Shown: positions 23,183 to 31,632 of the stretch, one piece after another
Layout: every line of letters starts with the position of its first letter
Position numbering within the stretch: the first letter of the stretch is position 1
From: Nocardiopsis sp. JB363
GTDB taxonomy: Bacteria; Actinomycetota; Actinomycetes; Streptosporangiales; Streptosporangiaceae
DNA: 64,000 nt
Direction of reading: 5' to 3'
Assembly (NCBI RefSeq): GCF_900143625.1
Contig: NZ_FRFF01000049.1
Span: 1-64,000, forward strand
Translations under genes and position numbers: made by a program
Notes under the pieces: generated by a model
Databases searched by the model: none
What the model saw: the letters and a program-made list of their open reading frames with translations, nothing else
What the model was told of the DNA's origin: nothing

Positions 23183-24790
23183 TCACCCACCGCTCTCACG
23201 GCCGCTCCGAGGACGCCCCTCCCCCTCCGGACCCGGACTCGCGTCGTCGCCCCGGCGTGGAGCGGGAGCGCCGCGCGGCATCCACACCAGCACCACCAGC
23301 AGGCCCACCAGCCCGAGGGCCAGCGAGACCGTCGCCGCCAGGTGCAGCCCCTCCAGGAAGGCTTCCTTGGCCGGCGTGACCAAGGCCACTCCCTGTTCGC
23401 CCAGTGTCCGGGCGAAGGCCATCGTGCCCTCGATCGACTCCCCGGCCACCCGGACCTGTTCGGGGTCGGAGTCGGTCTCGGTCGCCACCTGCCGCAGCGT
23501 GGGGGCCATCGCCGACCGGTAGTGGAACGAGATCACCGCGCCCAGGACCGCCACGCCCATGGCCGTGGCGACCTGCCGCACGGTGTTCTGCACCGCCGAC
23601 GCGGCACCGGCCTTGCCCGGCGGCACCGACGACATGATCGCGTCCGTGGCCGGGGTGAGCACCACGGCCATCGCCGACGTCTGAAGGAAGAAGAACGTGA
23701 TGATGAGCGGCAGCGGGGTGTCCTGTTCGATCCGTGTGTAGAACAGGAAACTGCAGCACACGATCGCGATACCGATGGCGGCCAGGGTGCGCGCACCCAC
23801 CCACCGGACCAGGGTGGGGCTGAGCGGCGCGAACACCATCTGCCCGATGGCGGCGGGCAACACCAGCAGGCCCGCGACGAACGGGGAGAACTCGCGCACG
23901 CTCTGCCAGTAGAAGCTGAGGAAGAAGATGATCCCGGACATGCTGAAGAACAGCACCATGATCGTGGCGATGGACACGCTGAACCGCGGGTCGCGGAAGA
24001 ACCGCACGTCCAGCGAAGGGTTGGGGACCCGCGACTCGTGCACCAGGAACAGCACGATCACCGCGACCCCCAGCAGCAGGGCGCCGAACACGTCCCAGTC
24101 CGCCAGCGACGCCCGCTCCCCCGCGGTGATGATCCCGTAGATCAGCAGCACCAGACCGGGGATGGACAGCAGCACGCCCACCACGTCCGGGCGACCCGCG
24201 TGCTCGTCCCGGGACTCGGGGATGAGCACGAACATCAGCGCCAGCCCGACCAGGACGAACGGCACGTTCACCAGGAAGATCGAGCCCCACCAGAAGTTCT
24301 CCAGCAGCAGACCGCCCGCCGACGGCCCGATCGCCATCGCCAGGCCCACCGCCCCGGCCCAGATCCCGATCGCCCGGCCGCGCTCCTCGGAGGGGAACAC
24401 GTTGGTGATCACCGACAGGGTCTGCGGCATCACCATGGAGGCGCCCAGACCCATCACCGCGCGCGCCGCGATCAGCTGTTCGGGGCTCTGCGAGTACGCC
24501 GACAGCGCCGAGGCCGCACCGAACACGACCAGCCCCCACGCCAGCAACCGTCTGCGCCCCCACCGGTCCCCCAGGACACCGAAGGTGAACAGCAGCCCGG
24601 CGAACACCAGCGTGTAGGAGTTGATCGCCCACGCCAACTGCGCCTGACTCGCTCCCACCCCGTCGACCGGGTCGGACAGGGTCCGCAGGGCCACGTTGAG
24701 GATCGTGTTGTCGGCCACGACCACCAACAGGCAGATGATGAGCACCGCGAGCCCACCCCATCTGCGCCGGTACGCCGTCCGCTGGTCCAA
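23183..24790 (-). CDS. DHA2-family MFS multidrug transporter
   Basis: The 535-residue EmrB/QacA-type proton antiporter is predicted to have 14 membrane helices. VVADNTILNVALRTLSD (helix 1, motif D1), GVLGDRWGRRRLL (motif A) and an antiporter motif C region (GLAMAIGPSAGGLLLE) are visible. The C-terminal tail is cytoplasmic and rich in Arg/Gly. The likely start is TTG at 24790 with AAAGG about 7 nt upstream; no better start is visible. Substrate unknown. nsrR follows about 46 nt behind its stop, but the 22603 site shows no sign of controlling this gene. Confidence 0.92.
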   Translation of the reverse strand: MDQRTAYRRRWGGLAVLIICLLVVVADNTILNVALRTLSDPVDGVGASQAQLAWAINSYTLVFAGLLFTFGVLGDRWGRRRLLAWGLVVFGAASALSAYSQSPEQLIAARAVMGLGASMVMPQTLSVITNVFPSEERGRAIGIWAGAVGLAMAIGPSAGGLLLENFWWGSIFLVNVPFVLVGLALMFVLIPESRDEHAGRPDVVGVLLSIPGLVLLIYGIITAGERASLADWDVFGALLLGVAVIVLFLVHESRVPNPSLDVRFFRDPRFSVSIATIMVLFFSMSGIIFFLSFYWQSVREFSPFVAGLLVLPAAIGQMVFAPLSPTLVRWVGARTLAAIGIAIVCCSFLFYTRIEQDTPLPLIITFFFLQTSAMAVVLTPATDAIMSSVPPGKAGAASAVQNTVRQVATAMGVAVLGAVISFHYRSAMAPTLRQVATETDSDPEQVRVAGESIEGTMAFARTLGEQGVALVTPAKEAFLEGLHLAATVSLALGLVGLLVVLVWMPRGAPAPRRGDDASPGPEGEGRPRSGRESGG

Positions 24791-24840
24791 GGGGACACCT
24801 TTCGATCACCACGCCCGCCCGCCGCGCGCCGCCCCGTCAT

Positions 24841-25257
24841 GCTAGTAGGAGGGGGTGATCCACATCTCGACCGGTGGCACCCCTGGAGGCGGGGCGACAG
24901 GTGGGAGCGCGCTCACAGAAGTTCACGGAAGATCCCGTGCGGTGGCCCCACGGGCACCCTGCTTCCACGACACCACGGACGATGCACCGGTTGTTCGGCG
25001 ATGTGAATTCAACCCCCGCCCCGGGTCGAAATCGACATGCTCCGCGTGGGATGATGCTCGTGTGCGGTCCTCGCACGCTTGTTCTCCCCCTACCGGTTCG
25101 GCCGGGGGCAAGGGAACACGGCGGTGGGGAACATCCCGCATGAGCACGCCGTTCCCTCCGGGGAACCAACGCGCACACGTGCGCACGACAACCCTTCTCG
25201 TCCACACGTCCGGGGACACCCACAGCAGGTGCTTCGAGACAACGGAGGAAGAACACC
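24841..25257 (+). promoter_or_regulatory. Long structured 5' region of panB
   Basis: No convincing gene lies in this 417-nt gap. It contains several inverted repeats close to panB. GTTCCC/GGGAAC with a 4-nt loop lies at 25151-25166, and the 14-bp palindrome GCGCAC AC GTGCGC at 25171-25184. An imperfect longer pairing joins GGGAACACGGCG (about 25109) and CGCCGTTCCC (about 25146-25155). GTTCCC is shared by the last two, so alternative folds are possible. A GGAGGAAGAACACC Shine-Dalgarno precedes panB. A regulatory leader is possible but no known riboswitch class is recognised. Confidence 0.4.
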
Positions 25258-26112
25258 ATGAGCAACACGGCCCAGACCCCCTCCGCCGGGAACGCCCTGT
25301 ACGGCGGGGTCACCAACCGACGCGTCACCATCCGCGACCTGGCCCGCGCCAAGGAGCGCGGCGAGCGCTGGCCGATGCTGACCGCCTACGACGCCCTCAC
25401 CTCCCGGATCTTCGACGAGGCCGGCATCCCCGTTCTCCTCGTCGGCGACTCCGCCGCCAACGTCGTCTACGGCTACGAATCCACCGTCCCGGTGACGGTG
25501 GACGAGCTCCTCCCGCTGACCGCGGCGGTGACCCGCTCCACCAAGCGTTCACTGGTCGTGGCCGACCTGCCCTTCGGCTCCTACCAGGGTTCTCCCCAGC
25601 AGGCGCTGGAGACCGCCTCGCGCTTCATGAAGGAGGGCAACGCCCAGGCCGTGAAGCTGGAGGGCGGCCACTCCGTCGCCCCGCAGGTGGAGATGCTGGT
25701 CTCCGCGGGCATCCCGGTGATGGCGCACGTGGGTCTGACCCCGCAGTCGGTCAACACCCTGGGCGGCTACCGGGTGCAGGGTCGGGGCGAGGCCGCCGCC
25801 GACCTGCTCAAGGACGCCAAGGAACTGGAGCGCGCCGGCGCGTTCGCCCTGGTACTGGAGGCGGTCCCCGCCGACCTGGCCGCGCAGGTCACCGAGCAGC
25901 TGTCCATCCCCACCGTCGGCATCGGCGCGGGTGCGGGCACCGACGCCCAGGTTCTGGTCTGGCAGGACATGGCCGGGTTGAGCCCGCGGGTGGCCAAGTT
26001 CGTCAAGACCTACGCGAACCTGGGTGAGACGCTGCGCGAGGCCGCGACCTCCTACGCCGACGAGGTCGTCAACGGCGCCTTCCCGGCCGAAGAGCACACC
26101 TACAAGAGCTGA
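25258..26112 (+). CDS. panB: 3-methyl-2-oxobutanoate hydroxymethyltransferase
   Basis: The 284-residue enzyme is the first committed step of pantothenate synthesis: it transfers a hydroxymethyl group from 5,10-methylene-THF to alpha-ketoisovalerate. Conserved parts are [34 protein letters not shown] (metal Asp), [17 protein letters not shown] (metal Glu), [12 protein letters not shown] and LEAVPADLA. The ATG follows GGAGGAAGAACACC. It is monocistronic, with a strong terminator behind it; panC and panD are not in the window. The long structured leader is unusual for this gene. Confidence 0.97.
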   Translation: MSNTAQTPSAGNALYGGVTNRRVTIRDLARAKERGERWPMLTAYDALTSRIFDEAGIPVLLVGDSAANVVYGYESTVPVTVDELLPLTAAVTRSTKRSLVVADLPFGSYQGSPQQALETASRFMKEGNAQAVKLEGGHSVAPQVEMLVSAGIPVMAHVGLTPQSVNTLGGYRVQGRGEAAADLLKDAKELERAGAFALVLEAVPADLAAQVTEQLSIPTVGIGAGAGTDAQVLVWQDMAGLSPRVAKFVKTYANLGETLREAATSYADEVVNGAFPAEEHTYKS

Positions 26113-26126
26113 CTCCGTGAGCCATG

Positions 26127-26157
26127 AACGCCGGCCGGGCATCCCCCGGCCGGCGTT
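26127..26157 (+). terminator. Strong terminator after panB
   Basis: A perfect 13-bp stem (AACGCCGGCCGGG and its complement) with a 5-nt loop starts 14 nt after the panB stop, followed by CTC. It separates panB from the sulfurtransferase gene. Confidence 0.75.
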
Positions 26158-26240
26158 CTCACACGTGGGAGACGGAACAAGTGCGCCTCGCGCGAGGTTG
26201 GTGCTCTGCGAAGACTTCCGAATCGAGGGGGAATCCGGAC

Positions 26241-27122
26241 ATGGCACCGAGCAGTGCGCCGACCGTCGACGTGGCCTGGTTGGCGGAGCACCTGGACGAC
26301 GAGGGTCTCGTCCTCGTGGACGCGACCACGCACCTGAGCATGCCCGCGCAGGGCCCCTACACCGTGGAGTCGGGACGAAGCACCTTCGACGCCGCGCACA
26401 TCCCCGGCGCCCACTTCGCCGACCTGCTGACCGACTTCGCCGATCCCGACGCCCCCGCGCCGTGGACCGTGCCGTCCTCGGAGCGGTTCGCCGCGAGCGC
26501 GGGCGCCCTGGGAATCGGCCAGGGCGCGCGAGTGGTGGTCTACGACCAGTCCAGCGGTTTCTGGGCCACGCGCCTGTGGTGGCAGTTGCGTTTGGAGGGC
26601 TTCGACGACGTGGAGGTCCTGGACGGCGGGCTGAACGCCTGGAAGGCGGCCGGTCACCCGGTCACCGACGCCCCGTCCCCGGCCCCCACCGCACGGACCT
26701 TCAAGGCGCACCGCCGCCCGGAGCTGCTGCGTTCCACCGAGGAGGTCCGGGCGGCCATGGGCGACCCGGGCACGGTCCTGGTCAACGTTCTGGACCCGAA
26801 GACCTACAGCGGTGAGAAGAAGAGCTACGCCCGGGCCGGCCACATCCCCGGCAGCATCAACCTGCCGGTGAGCGAGGTCACCGACCCCGCCACCGGAACG
26901 CTCAAGCCGGTGGCGGAGCTGCGGACCCTGTTCGCGGCCAAGGGGCTGCTCGACCCGGGCGTCACGCCCGTCACCTACTGCGGCGGCGGGATCGCGGCCA
27001 CCGGTGTGGCCCACGCGCTGGCCCTGGCCGGTCGCGAGGACGTGGCGGTCTACGACGGTTCGATGACGGCCTGGACGGCCGACGAGTCGCTCCCCCTGGT
27101 CACCGGCGACGAGCCCGAGTAG
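26241..27122 (+). CDS. sseA: Thiosulfate/3-mercaptopyruvate sulfurtransferase
   Basis: The 293-residue protein has two tandem rhodanese domains. The first (residues 8-140) is the inactive structural one and includes VLVDATTH, AAHIPGAHFADL and VVVYDQSSGFWATRLWW. The second (about 160-290) includes SYARAGHIPGSINLP and the active-site loop TYCGGGIAAT with the catalytic Cys. The loop type fits either thiosulfate or mercaptopyruvate as donor. ATG 26241 follows GAGGGGGAA; the frame is open upstream but without a ribosome site. It is convergent with the MFS gene at 27157. Confidence 0.93.
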   Translation: MAPSSAPTVDVAWLAEHLDDEGLVLVDATTHLSMPAQGPYTVESGRSTFDAAHIPGAHFADLLTDFADPDAPAPWTVPSSERFAASAGALGIGQGARVVVYDQSSGFWATRLWWQLRLEGFDDVEVLDGGLNAWKAAGHPVTDAPSPAPTARTFKAHRRPELLRSTEEVRAAMGDPGTVLVNVLDPKTYSGEKKSYARAGHIPGSINLPVSEVTDPATGTLKPVAELRTLFAAKGLLDPGVTPVTYCGGGIAATGVAHALALAGREDVAVYDGSMTAWTADESLPLVTGDEPE

Positions 27123-27156
27123 GGGCGGGGCCCCGGGGAAGGGCGAGCCCGGCCGG

Positions 27157-28413
27157 TCAGGATGAGGCGCGTTCCGGCGCGGTCTCCGGTTCTTCCGGAG
27201 GCCGCGTCAGTCCTTGGGCGGAGCGTCCGAAGGCGGGCAACAGGACGGCCGCCAGGTAGACCGCCGCCCCCGCCACGAGCACCGGGGAGACCCCGAGGGC
27301 ACCGATGGCCACCCCGATGCCGGGCGCGGCGATCGGCGCGCCGACCCGGGTCAGGGCGCCGACCATCGCCATGCCCCGCCCCACCATGTTCGTGGGCAGG
27401 CGTTCGAAGATCAGCGCCGACAGGATCGGGTTGATGACCCCGCCGAACAGCCCGGACACACCCCAGACCACCAGGACCACCCAGAGCGGTACGTCCAGGG
27501 CCAACACGAGGATGCGGGGCGGGCCGGCGACGGCCAGGGCGACGAAGAAGGTCGCGCGCCGGGGCAGGCGGTGGCCGATCCAGGCGGCGAACAGGGAGCC
27601 GAGTACCGAGGCGCCGCCGAGCGCTCCCGCCACCAGTCCGACCCCCTCGGGTCCCCAGCCCCCTTCGTGGGCCCAGATCGGCAGCGCCAGGCTCATCACC
27701 GCCACGTCCACGACGTTGGTCACCAGGATCATCGCCGTCAGGGTGCGCAGCGGCAGGTCGCCCCAGATGGCGCGCCATCCGGCGTGCAACCGGGTCAGGT
27801 AGCCGTGGTCCGCTTCCGGATCGGGTCCGCCGGCGCGCCCGACGGTCTCGGTGTCGCGGCGCAGCATCAGAGCCATGATCCCGGCCGCCGCCAACATCAG
27901 TGCGGCGTTCAGGTACAGGGCGGTGAGCGCGCCGAGAGCGGCGACGAGGGCGCCGGCGGCGATGGGTCCGACCGTCATGGAGAGCCGGTCGACGGTGCCG
28001 GTGAGCCCGGTGACCCGTTCCACCCGTACTCCGGCGGCGCGAGCCACGAACGGCGCCAGCGACACCTTCGCGGCCTCGGAGGGGCCGGTGGCCAGGCCGA
28101 TCACGGTGACCAGGACGAGCAGGACCGGGAAGGGCAGCAGGCCGGCGGTGAACAGGAGGGGGACGGTGAGCAGGGCCAGGGCCGCGAGCAGGTCCACCCG
28201 GATGCTGACGGCGCGCTGGCCCACCCGGTCCAGGACGGGGCCGACGAACAGCCGGGCCAGGGTGTAGGCGCCCAGTTCGAACAGGGTGACCAGACCCATG
28301 TGGGCGGGGCTGCCGGTGGTTTCCAGGACGAACCAGGGGATGGCGATCATGGCCAGGCGGGTGCCGATGTAGGCGCAGGCCTCGGCGGCGACCAGACCGG
28401 TCACGGGTCTCAT
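27157..28413 (-). CDS. MFS transporter, coupled to an ArsR regulator
   Basis: The 418-residue transporter has about 12 predicted membrane helices and begins MRPVTGLVAAEACAYIGTRLAMIAIPWFVLETTG. An MFS loop motif is visible in FVGPVLDRVGQRAVSIR. It resembles the MFS_3/enterobactin-exporter-like group often paired with ArsR-type regulators. The open frame continues far upstream, antisense to nothing useful. The ATG at 28413 overlaps the ArsR stop by 4 nt (ATGA), so the two are translationally coupled. Substrate unknown; export of the regulator's inducer is the simple model. Confidence 0.9.
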   Translation of the reverse strand: MRPVTGLVAAEACAYIGTRLAMIAIPWFVLETTGSPAHMGLVTLFELGAYTLARLFVGPVLDRVGQRAVSIRVDLLAALALLTVPLLFTAGLLPFPVLLVLVTVIGLATGPSEAAKVSLAPFVARAAGVRVERVTGLTGTVDRLSMTVGPIAAGALVAALGALTALYLNAALMLAAAGIMALMLRRDTETVGRAGGPDPEADHGYLTRLHAGWRAIWGDLPLRTLTAMILVTNVVDVAVMSLALPIWAHEGGWGPEGVGLVAGALGGASVLGSLFAAWIGHRLPRRATFFVALAVAGPPRILVLALDVPLWVVLVVWGVSGLFGGVINPILSALIFERLPTNMVGRGMAMVGALTRVGAPIAAPGIGVAIGALGVSPVLVAGAAVYLAAVLLPAFGRSAQGLTRPPEEPETAPERASS

Positions 28414-29060
28414 GGCGTTTCCGCAGAGGGGCCGGGGGGCGAGTCGGCCTCGGGGGTCCGGTCGTCGTCGGGTTCCGGTGCGGGGAAGGCGCCGAACTGG
28501 ACGTTGACGGTGCGCTCCCCTGGTCCGCCCTCGTCGGAGTAGCGGTTCAGGAGTTCGACCACCTCGGCGCGGAAGCGTTCCATCTGGTCCAGGGTGAGGT
28601 CGACGGTGCGGTCGGCCATGAGCTGGGCCTCGCGCCACCCCTCCGGTTGGGCGGACCACAGATTCACGGCGGCGGCCAGGCGTTCGGACCAGCGGGCGGC
28701 GATGGCGTGGCGCAGCGTGGTGGTGAGTTCGGGCGCCTCGGTGTCCAGGTGTTCGGGCAGGCGGAAGCCTTTGTGGGCCGCGCGCCACCAGCGTTCACGG
28801 CTGGTGCCGAGCGAGGGGTCCTCGGCGATGAACCCGTAGGTCTCCAGTTGGCGCAGGTGGTAGCTGGCCGAGGCCGAGGAGATGTCGAGCCGTTCGGCGA
28901 TGCTCTTGCCGGTGGCGGGCGCCTTCTGGATCAGCTGGTAGACGCGCATGCGCAGCGGGTGGGCCAGTCCCCGCAGGGAACGCGCGTCGAGGTGCGCGGC
29001 GTTCTCGAAGGGGTCGTGCGGGGTGGATCGGTGGTCGGCGGAATCGCGAGAGTCGGACAT
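28410..29060 (-). CDS. ArsR-family (winged helix) transcriptional regulator
   Basis: The 216-residue protein has a wHTH at residues 26-85: LDARSLRGLAHPLRMRVYQLIQ, then GKSIAERLDISSASASYHLRQLETYGFI. There is no metal-site Cys pair, so it is of the non-metal ArsR/HTH_20 type. The C-terminal half is a helical ligand or dimer region with many Glu and Trp residues. The ATG at 29060 is used; a start at 29126 lies inside the operator. The perfect 21-bp inverted repeat immediately upstream is its probable binding site. It forms an operon with the MFS gene. Confidence 0.9.
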   Translation of the reverse strand: MSDSRDSADHRSTPHDPFENAAHLDARSLRGLAHPLRMRVYQLIQKAPATGKSIAERLDISSASASYHLRQLETYGFIAEDPSLGTSRERWWRAAHKGFRLPEHLDTEAPELTTTLRHAIAARWSERLAAAVNLWSAQPEGWREAQLMADRTVDLTLDQMERFRAEVVELLNRYSDEGGPGERTVNVQFGAFPAPEPDDDRTPEADSPPGPSAETP

Positions 29061-29074
29061 GCTCTCACGATAGA

Positions 29075-29122
29075 CGCCCAAGACTTCTTGGCCAATACTT
29101 GTTGGCCAAGAAGTCTTGGGCG
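29075..29122. promoter_or_regulatory. Perfect 21-bp inverted repeat, ArsR operator candidate
   Basis: The arms at 29075-29095 and 29102-29122 are perfect complements around a 6-nt spacer. Each arm itself contains the palindrome CCAAGA-NN-TCTTGG, giving two dyads 27 nt apart. The block begins 14 nt upstream of the ArsR ATG and is the only strong symmetry there. It could also control the divergent F420 gene at 29256. The role is inferred from position. Confidence 0.75.
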
Positions 29123-29255
29123 CCATCGGCGCCGACGCCCCTGACAGACGTGAGGCGCGTCACGGCCCGAATGCCGTTCGGCAGTACAGTGACGCGATAC
29201 CAGGATCGCCACGATCGCCACGGGCCGGGCCCCGGCCCCACCGGGAGGACAGCAG

Positions 29256-30296
29256 ATGCGCATCTCGATGCCGCTCCAGTACGCGGGCGAGCCCAAGGCC
29301 GCCGTCGACCAGGTCGTCGAACTGGAGAAGGCCGGTCTGGACACCGTGTGGGTCGCCGAGGCCTACGGCTACGACAGCCCCACCCTCATGGGTTACCTGG
29401 CCGCCCGAACCGAACGCGTGGAGATCGGTTCGGCCATCCTGCCCATGTACACCCGGACCCCCGCCCTCGTCGCGATGACCGGAGCGGGGATCGACTACCT
29501 CTCCGACGGCCGTGCCATCATCGGCCTGGGCGCCAGCGGACCGCAGGTCATCGAGGGTTTCCACGGCATTCCGTACTCCAAGCCGCTGGCCCGCACCCGC
29601 GAGACCATCGAGATCTGCCGCAAGATCTGGGCGCGCGAGGAACGCCTCACCCACGACGGCGGTGTGTTCACCCTTCCGCTGCCGCCCGAGCAGGGCACCG
29701 GCCTGGGCAAGCCGCTCAAGATCATCAACCACCCGGTGCGTTCGAGCATCCCGATCTACGTGGCCTCCCTCGGTATGAAGAACGTCGAGATGACCGCCGA
29801 GATCGCCGACGGGTGGCTGCCGCACCTGTTCATCCCGGAGAAGGCCGACAAGGTGTGGGGCAAGGCCCTGGAGCAGGGCAAGGCCAAGCGCGACGCCTCC
29901 CTCGGTGAACTCGACATCTCCGCCGGCGGCCTGCTCGCCATCGGCGAGGGCGAGGACGTCAAGAAGCTCCTGGAGTTCACCCGTCCGATGATCGCCCTGT
30001 ACGTGGGCGGCATGGGGGCCAAGGGCAAGAACTTCTACAACACGGTGGCCCAGCGCTACGGCTACGAGGAGGCCGCGGAGAAGATCCAGGACCTGTACCT
30101 GGCGGGGAAGAAGGACGAGGCCGCGGCGGCGGTGCCCGACGAGTTCGTGGAGCTGACCAACCTGGTCGGCCCCGAGTCGTACGTGCGCGAGCGCGTGGGG
30201 GCCTTCCGCGCCGCCGGGGTCACCCGCCTCAACGTCACCCCGGTGGGCGACAACCCCGCGAAGCTGATCGAGAAGGTCAAGGACTGGGCCTCCTGA
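29256..30296 (+). CDS. LLM-class F420-dependent oxidoreductase
   Basis: The 346-residue luciferase-fold enzyme shows MRISMPLQYAGEPKAAVDQV, LDTVWVAEAYGYDSPTLMGYLA, RVEIGSAILPMYTRTPALVAM and RAIIGLGASGPQVIEGFHG. This pattern is typical of the Mycobacterium Rv3520c-like F420 subfamily. Family enzymes transfer hydride between reduced F420 and organic substrates; the substrate is unknown. The start has GGGAGGACAGC upstream. An F420:NADPH oxidoreductase gene lies about 1.3 kb downstream on the other strand and could supply reduced F420. Confidence 0.92.
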   Translation: MRISMPLQYAGEPKAAVDQVVELEKAGLDTVWVAEAYGYDSPTLMGYLAARTERVEIGSAILPMYTRTPALVAMTGAGIDYLSDGRAIIGLGASGPQVIEGFHGIPYSKPLARTRETIEICRKIWAREERLTHDGGVFTLPLPPEQGTGLGKPLKIINHPVRSSIPIYVASLGMKNVEMTAEIADGWLPHLFIPEKADKVWGKALEQGKAKRDASLGELDISAGGLLAIGEGEDVKKLLEFTRPMIALYVGGMGAKGKNFYNTVAQRYGYEEAAEKIQDLYLAGKKDEAAAAVPDEFVELTNLVGPESYVRERVGAFRAAGVTRLNVTPVGDNPAKLIEKVKDWAS

Positions 30297-30330
30297 GCCC
30301 TCTCCCCCGAGGATGACCCTTCTCCCTCCC

Positions 30331-30390
30331 CGTGATCTTGCTACCAGAAGCGAAAAAAGCGCCGTTTTCGCTTCTGGTAGCAAGATCACG
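30331..30390. repeat. 26-bp perfect palindrome, REP-like or terminator
   Basis: Arms at 30331-30356 and 30365-30390 are perfect complements with an 8-nt loop. The outer part reads CGTGATCTTGCT and the inner ends carry AAAA/TTTT. It lies 35 nt after the F420 gene stop. A second large palindrome with the same GATCTTGCT arm ends lies behind the next gene (31552-31605). It can act as a terminator, but its length and the shared arm ends suggest a dispersed palindromic element. Confidence 0.75.
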
Positions 30391-30464
30391 GCTGCGGGAG
30401 TGGGTTATCCACAGCTTCGGGGGAAGGCCTCGCTTCGACGTCGGCAGCACCTCACTCTGGAGGC

Positions 30465-31529
30465 ATGAACCCTCCCGAACCTCAGCAAGGGCTCCGAACC
30501 CCTGGTCCGGGCGCCTCCGTCGCTCCGGGTCGGCCTGCCTCCGCCCCACAACGCTCCAACGCGCTCTCCGCCGGTCGCGGCACTCGCACCGTGCCCGGGG
30601 CGGCACTCGCCATCGCCGCCCGCCAGTACGGAGTGCTCAGCTGGGCCCAGGCCGGTTCCACCGGTGTCACCAAGAGTGACGTGCGCCGCCTTGTTCGCAA
30701 CGGTGAGTGGGGGCGCCCCCACACGGGTGTCTACTCCGTACGAACTCTGACAGCTTCTCCCGACACCAAGACGCACCTTCGCACAGCGGCTATGGCCGCC
30801 CAACTGGCTCTGGGGCCGAACTCCTTCGCCGGGGGTGAGACCGCCGCACGCCTCTGGGAGATGCAGGGTCTCCCCCTCTGGGATGGGCGAACCGTCCACA
30901 TGGTCATCCCCGCACTCGGGGCCCAGCGTCATCACCACCGCATCACGTTGCACAGCTGGCCAACCTCCCCCGAAGAAGTCACCACCCTCCACGGCATCCG
31001 CTTGACCAATCCCGGCAGGACCCTGCGCGACACACTCCTTCGGGTGGATCGGGAGACCGCCGTCTGCCTCATGGACTCCGTGTTGCACCAAGGCCTCGTC
31101 CTAGACGACGAAATAGAGGAACTGGAACTGGCGAACCGGGGGCGCAGGGGCTGCGTGAACGTTCGCCGGTGGTGGCGTTTGGCCGACGGCCGCGCGGAAA
31201 GTCCTCTGGAGACCCGGGTACGCCTGATCTGTGTGGACGGGGGGATACCTCCCACCGACCTACAGCACCGTTTCCTCGACGGCCATGGGCGGGCCATCGG
31301 TGTCGCCGACTTCTGGTGGGAGGAACAGCAGCTCATCGGTGAAGCGGACGGTCTGGGCCCGCACAGCCTCCCCCAGGCTCTGCTCAGGGATCGAGAGCGG
31401 CAGAACGCCCTACAGCGCTGGCATCCGGGCGTACGCATCGTCCGATTCACCTGGCAGGACCTGGAGCACACCGAGAACGTGCTCAAGGGCCAGGGCGCGA
31501 CGCTGGAAGTGGTCTCCATCAACCGCTGA
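30465..31529 (+). CDS. AbiEi-like winged-helix protein with DUF559-type nuclease fold
   Basis: The product has 354 residues. The first 45 are low-complexity Pro/Ala/Arg. Residues 48-90 match the AbiEi antitoxin-type wHTH (ALAIAARQYGVLSWAQAG, VTKSDVRRLVRNGEW, HTGVYSV). The C-terminal third looks like a DUF559/Vsr-like PD-(D/E)xK domain: ESPLETRVRLIC, then GVADFWWEEQQLIGEADG with acidic D...E residues, then RDRERQNALQRWHPGVRIVRFTWQD. This combination is common and single-copy to multi-copy in actinomycetes, usually without a toxin partner; none is adjacent here. It is flanked by two palindromes. The nuclease role is inference. Confidence 0.8.
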   Translation: MNPPEPQQGLRTPGPGASVAPGRPASAPQRSNALSAGRGTRTVPGAALAIAARQYGVLSWAQAGSTGVTKSDVRRLVRNGEWGRPHTGVYSVRTLTASPDTKTHLRTAAMAAQLALGPNSFAGGETAARLWEMQGLPLWDGRTVHMVIPALGAQRHHHRITLHSWPTSPEEVTTLHGIRLTNPGRTLRDTLLRVDRETAVCLMDSVLHQGLVLDDEIEELELANRGRRGCVNVRRWWRLADGRAESPLETRVRLICVDGGIPPTDLQHRFLDGHGRAIGVADFWWEEQQLIGEADGLGPHSLPQALLRDRERQNALQRWHPGVRIVRFTWQDLEHTENVLKGQGATLEVVSINR

Positions 31530-31551
31530 GCTCCCGCTCCCATTCTGTGAT

Positions 31552-31605
31552 GATCTTGCTCGCAGCGCCCATTTGGGCGCCGAACATGGCGCTGCGAGCA
31601 AGATC
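31552..31605. repeat. 18-bp perfect palindrome sharing arm ends with 30331-30390
   Basis: GATCTTGCTCGCAGCGCC at 31552-31569 pairs perfectly with 31588-31605. Inside, GCGCCC ATTT GGGCGC (31565-31580) can form a competing smaller hairpin. It lies 22 nt after the stop of the AbiEi-like gene and between two convergent genes. The first nine bases equal those of the 30331 element. Confidence 0.75.
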
Positions 31606-31632
31606 GTCGCGAACGGCGCCGCCGACGCGCGG

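Noticed and set aside
27128-27150. GGGGCCCC-type palindrome between the sulfurtransferase and MFS genes as a terminator
   Set aside because: Too short and too common a sequence at this GC content to support a call.
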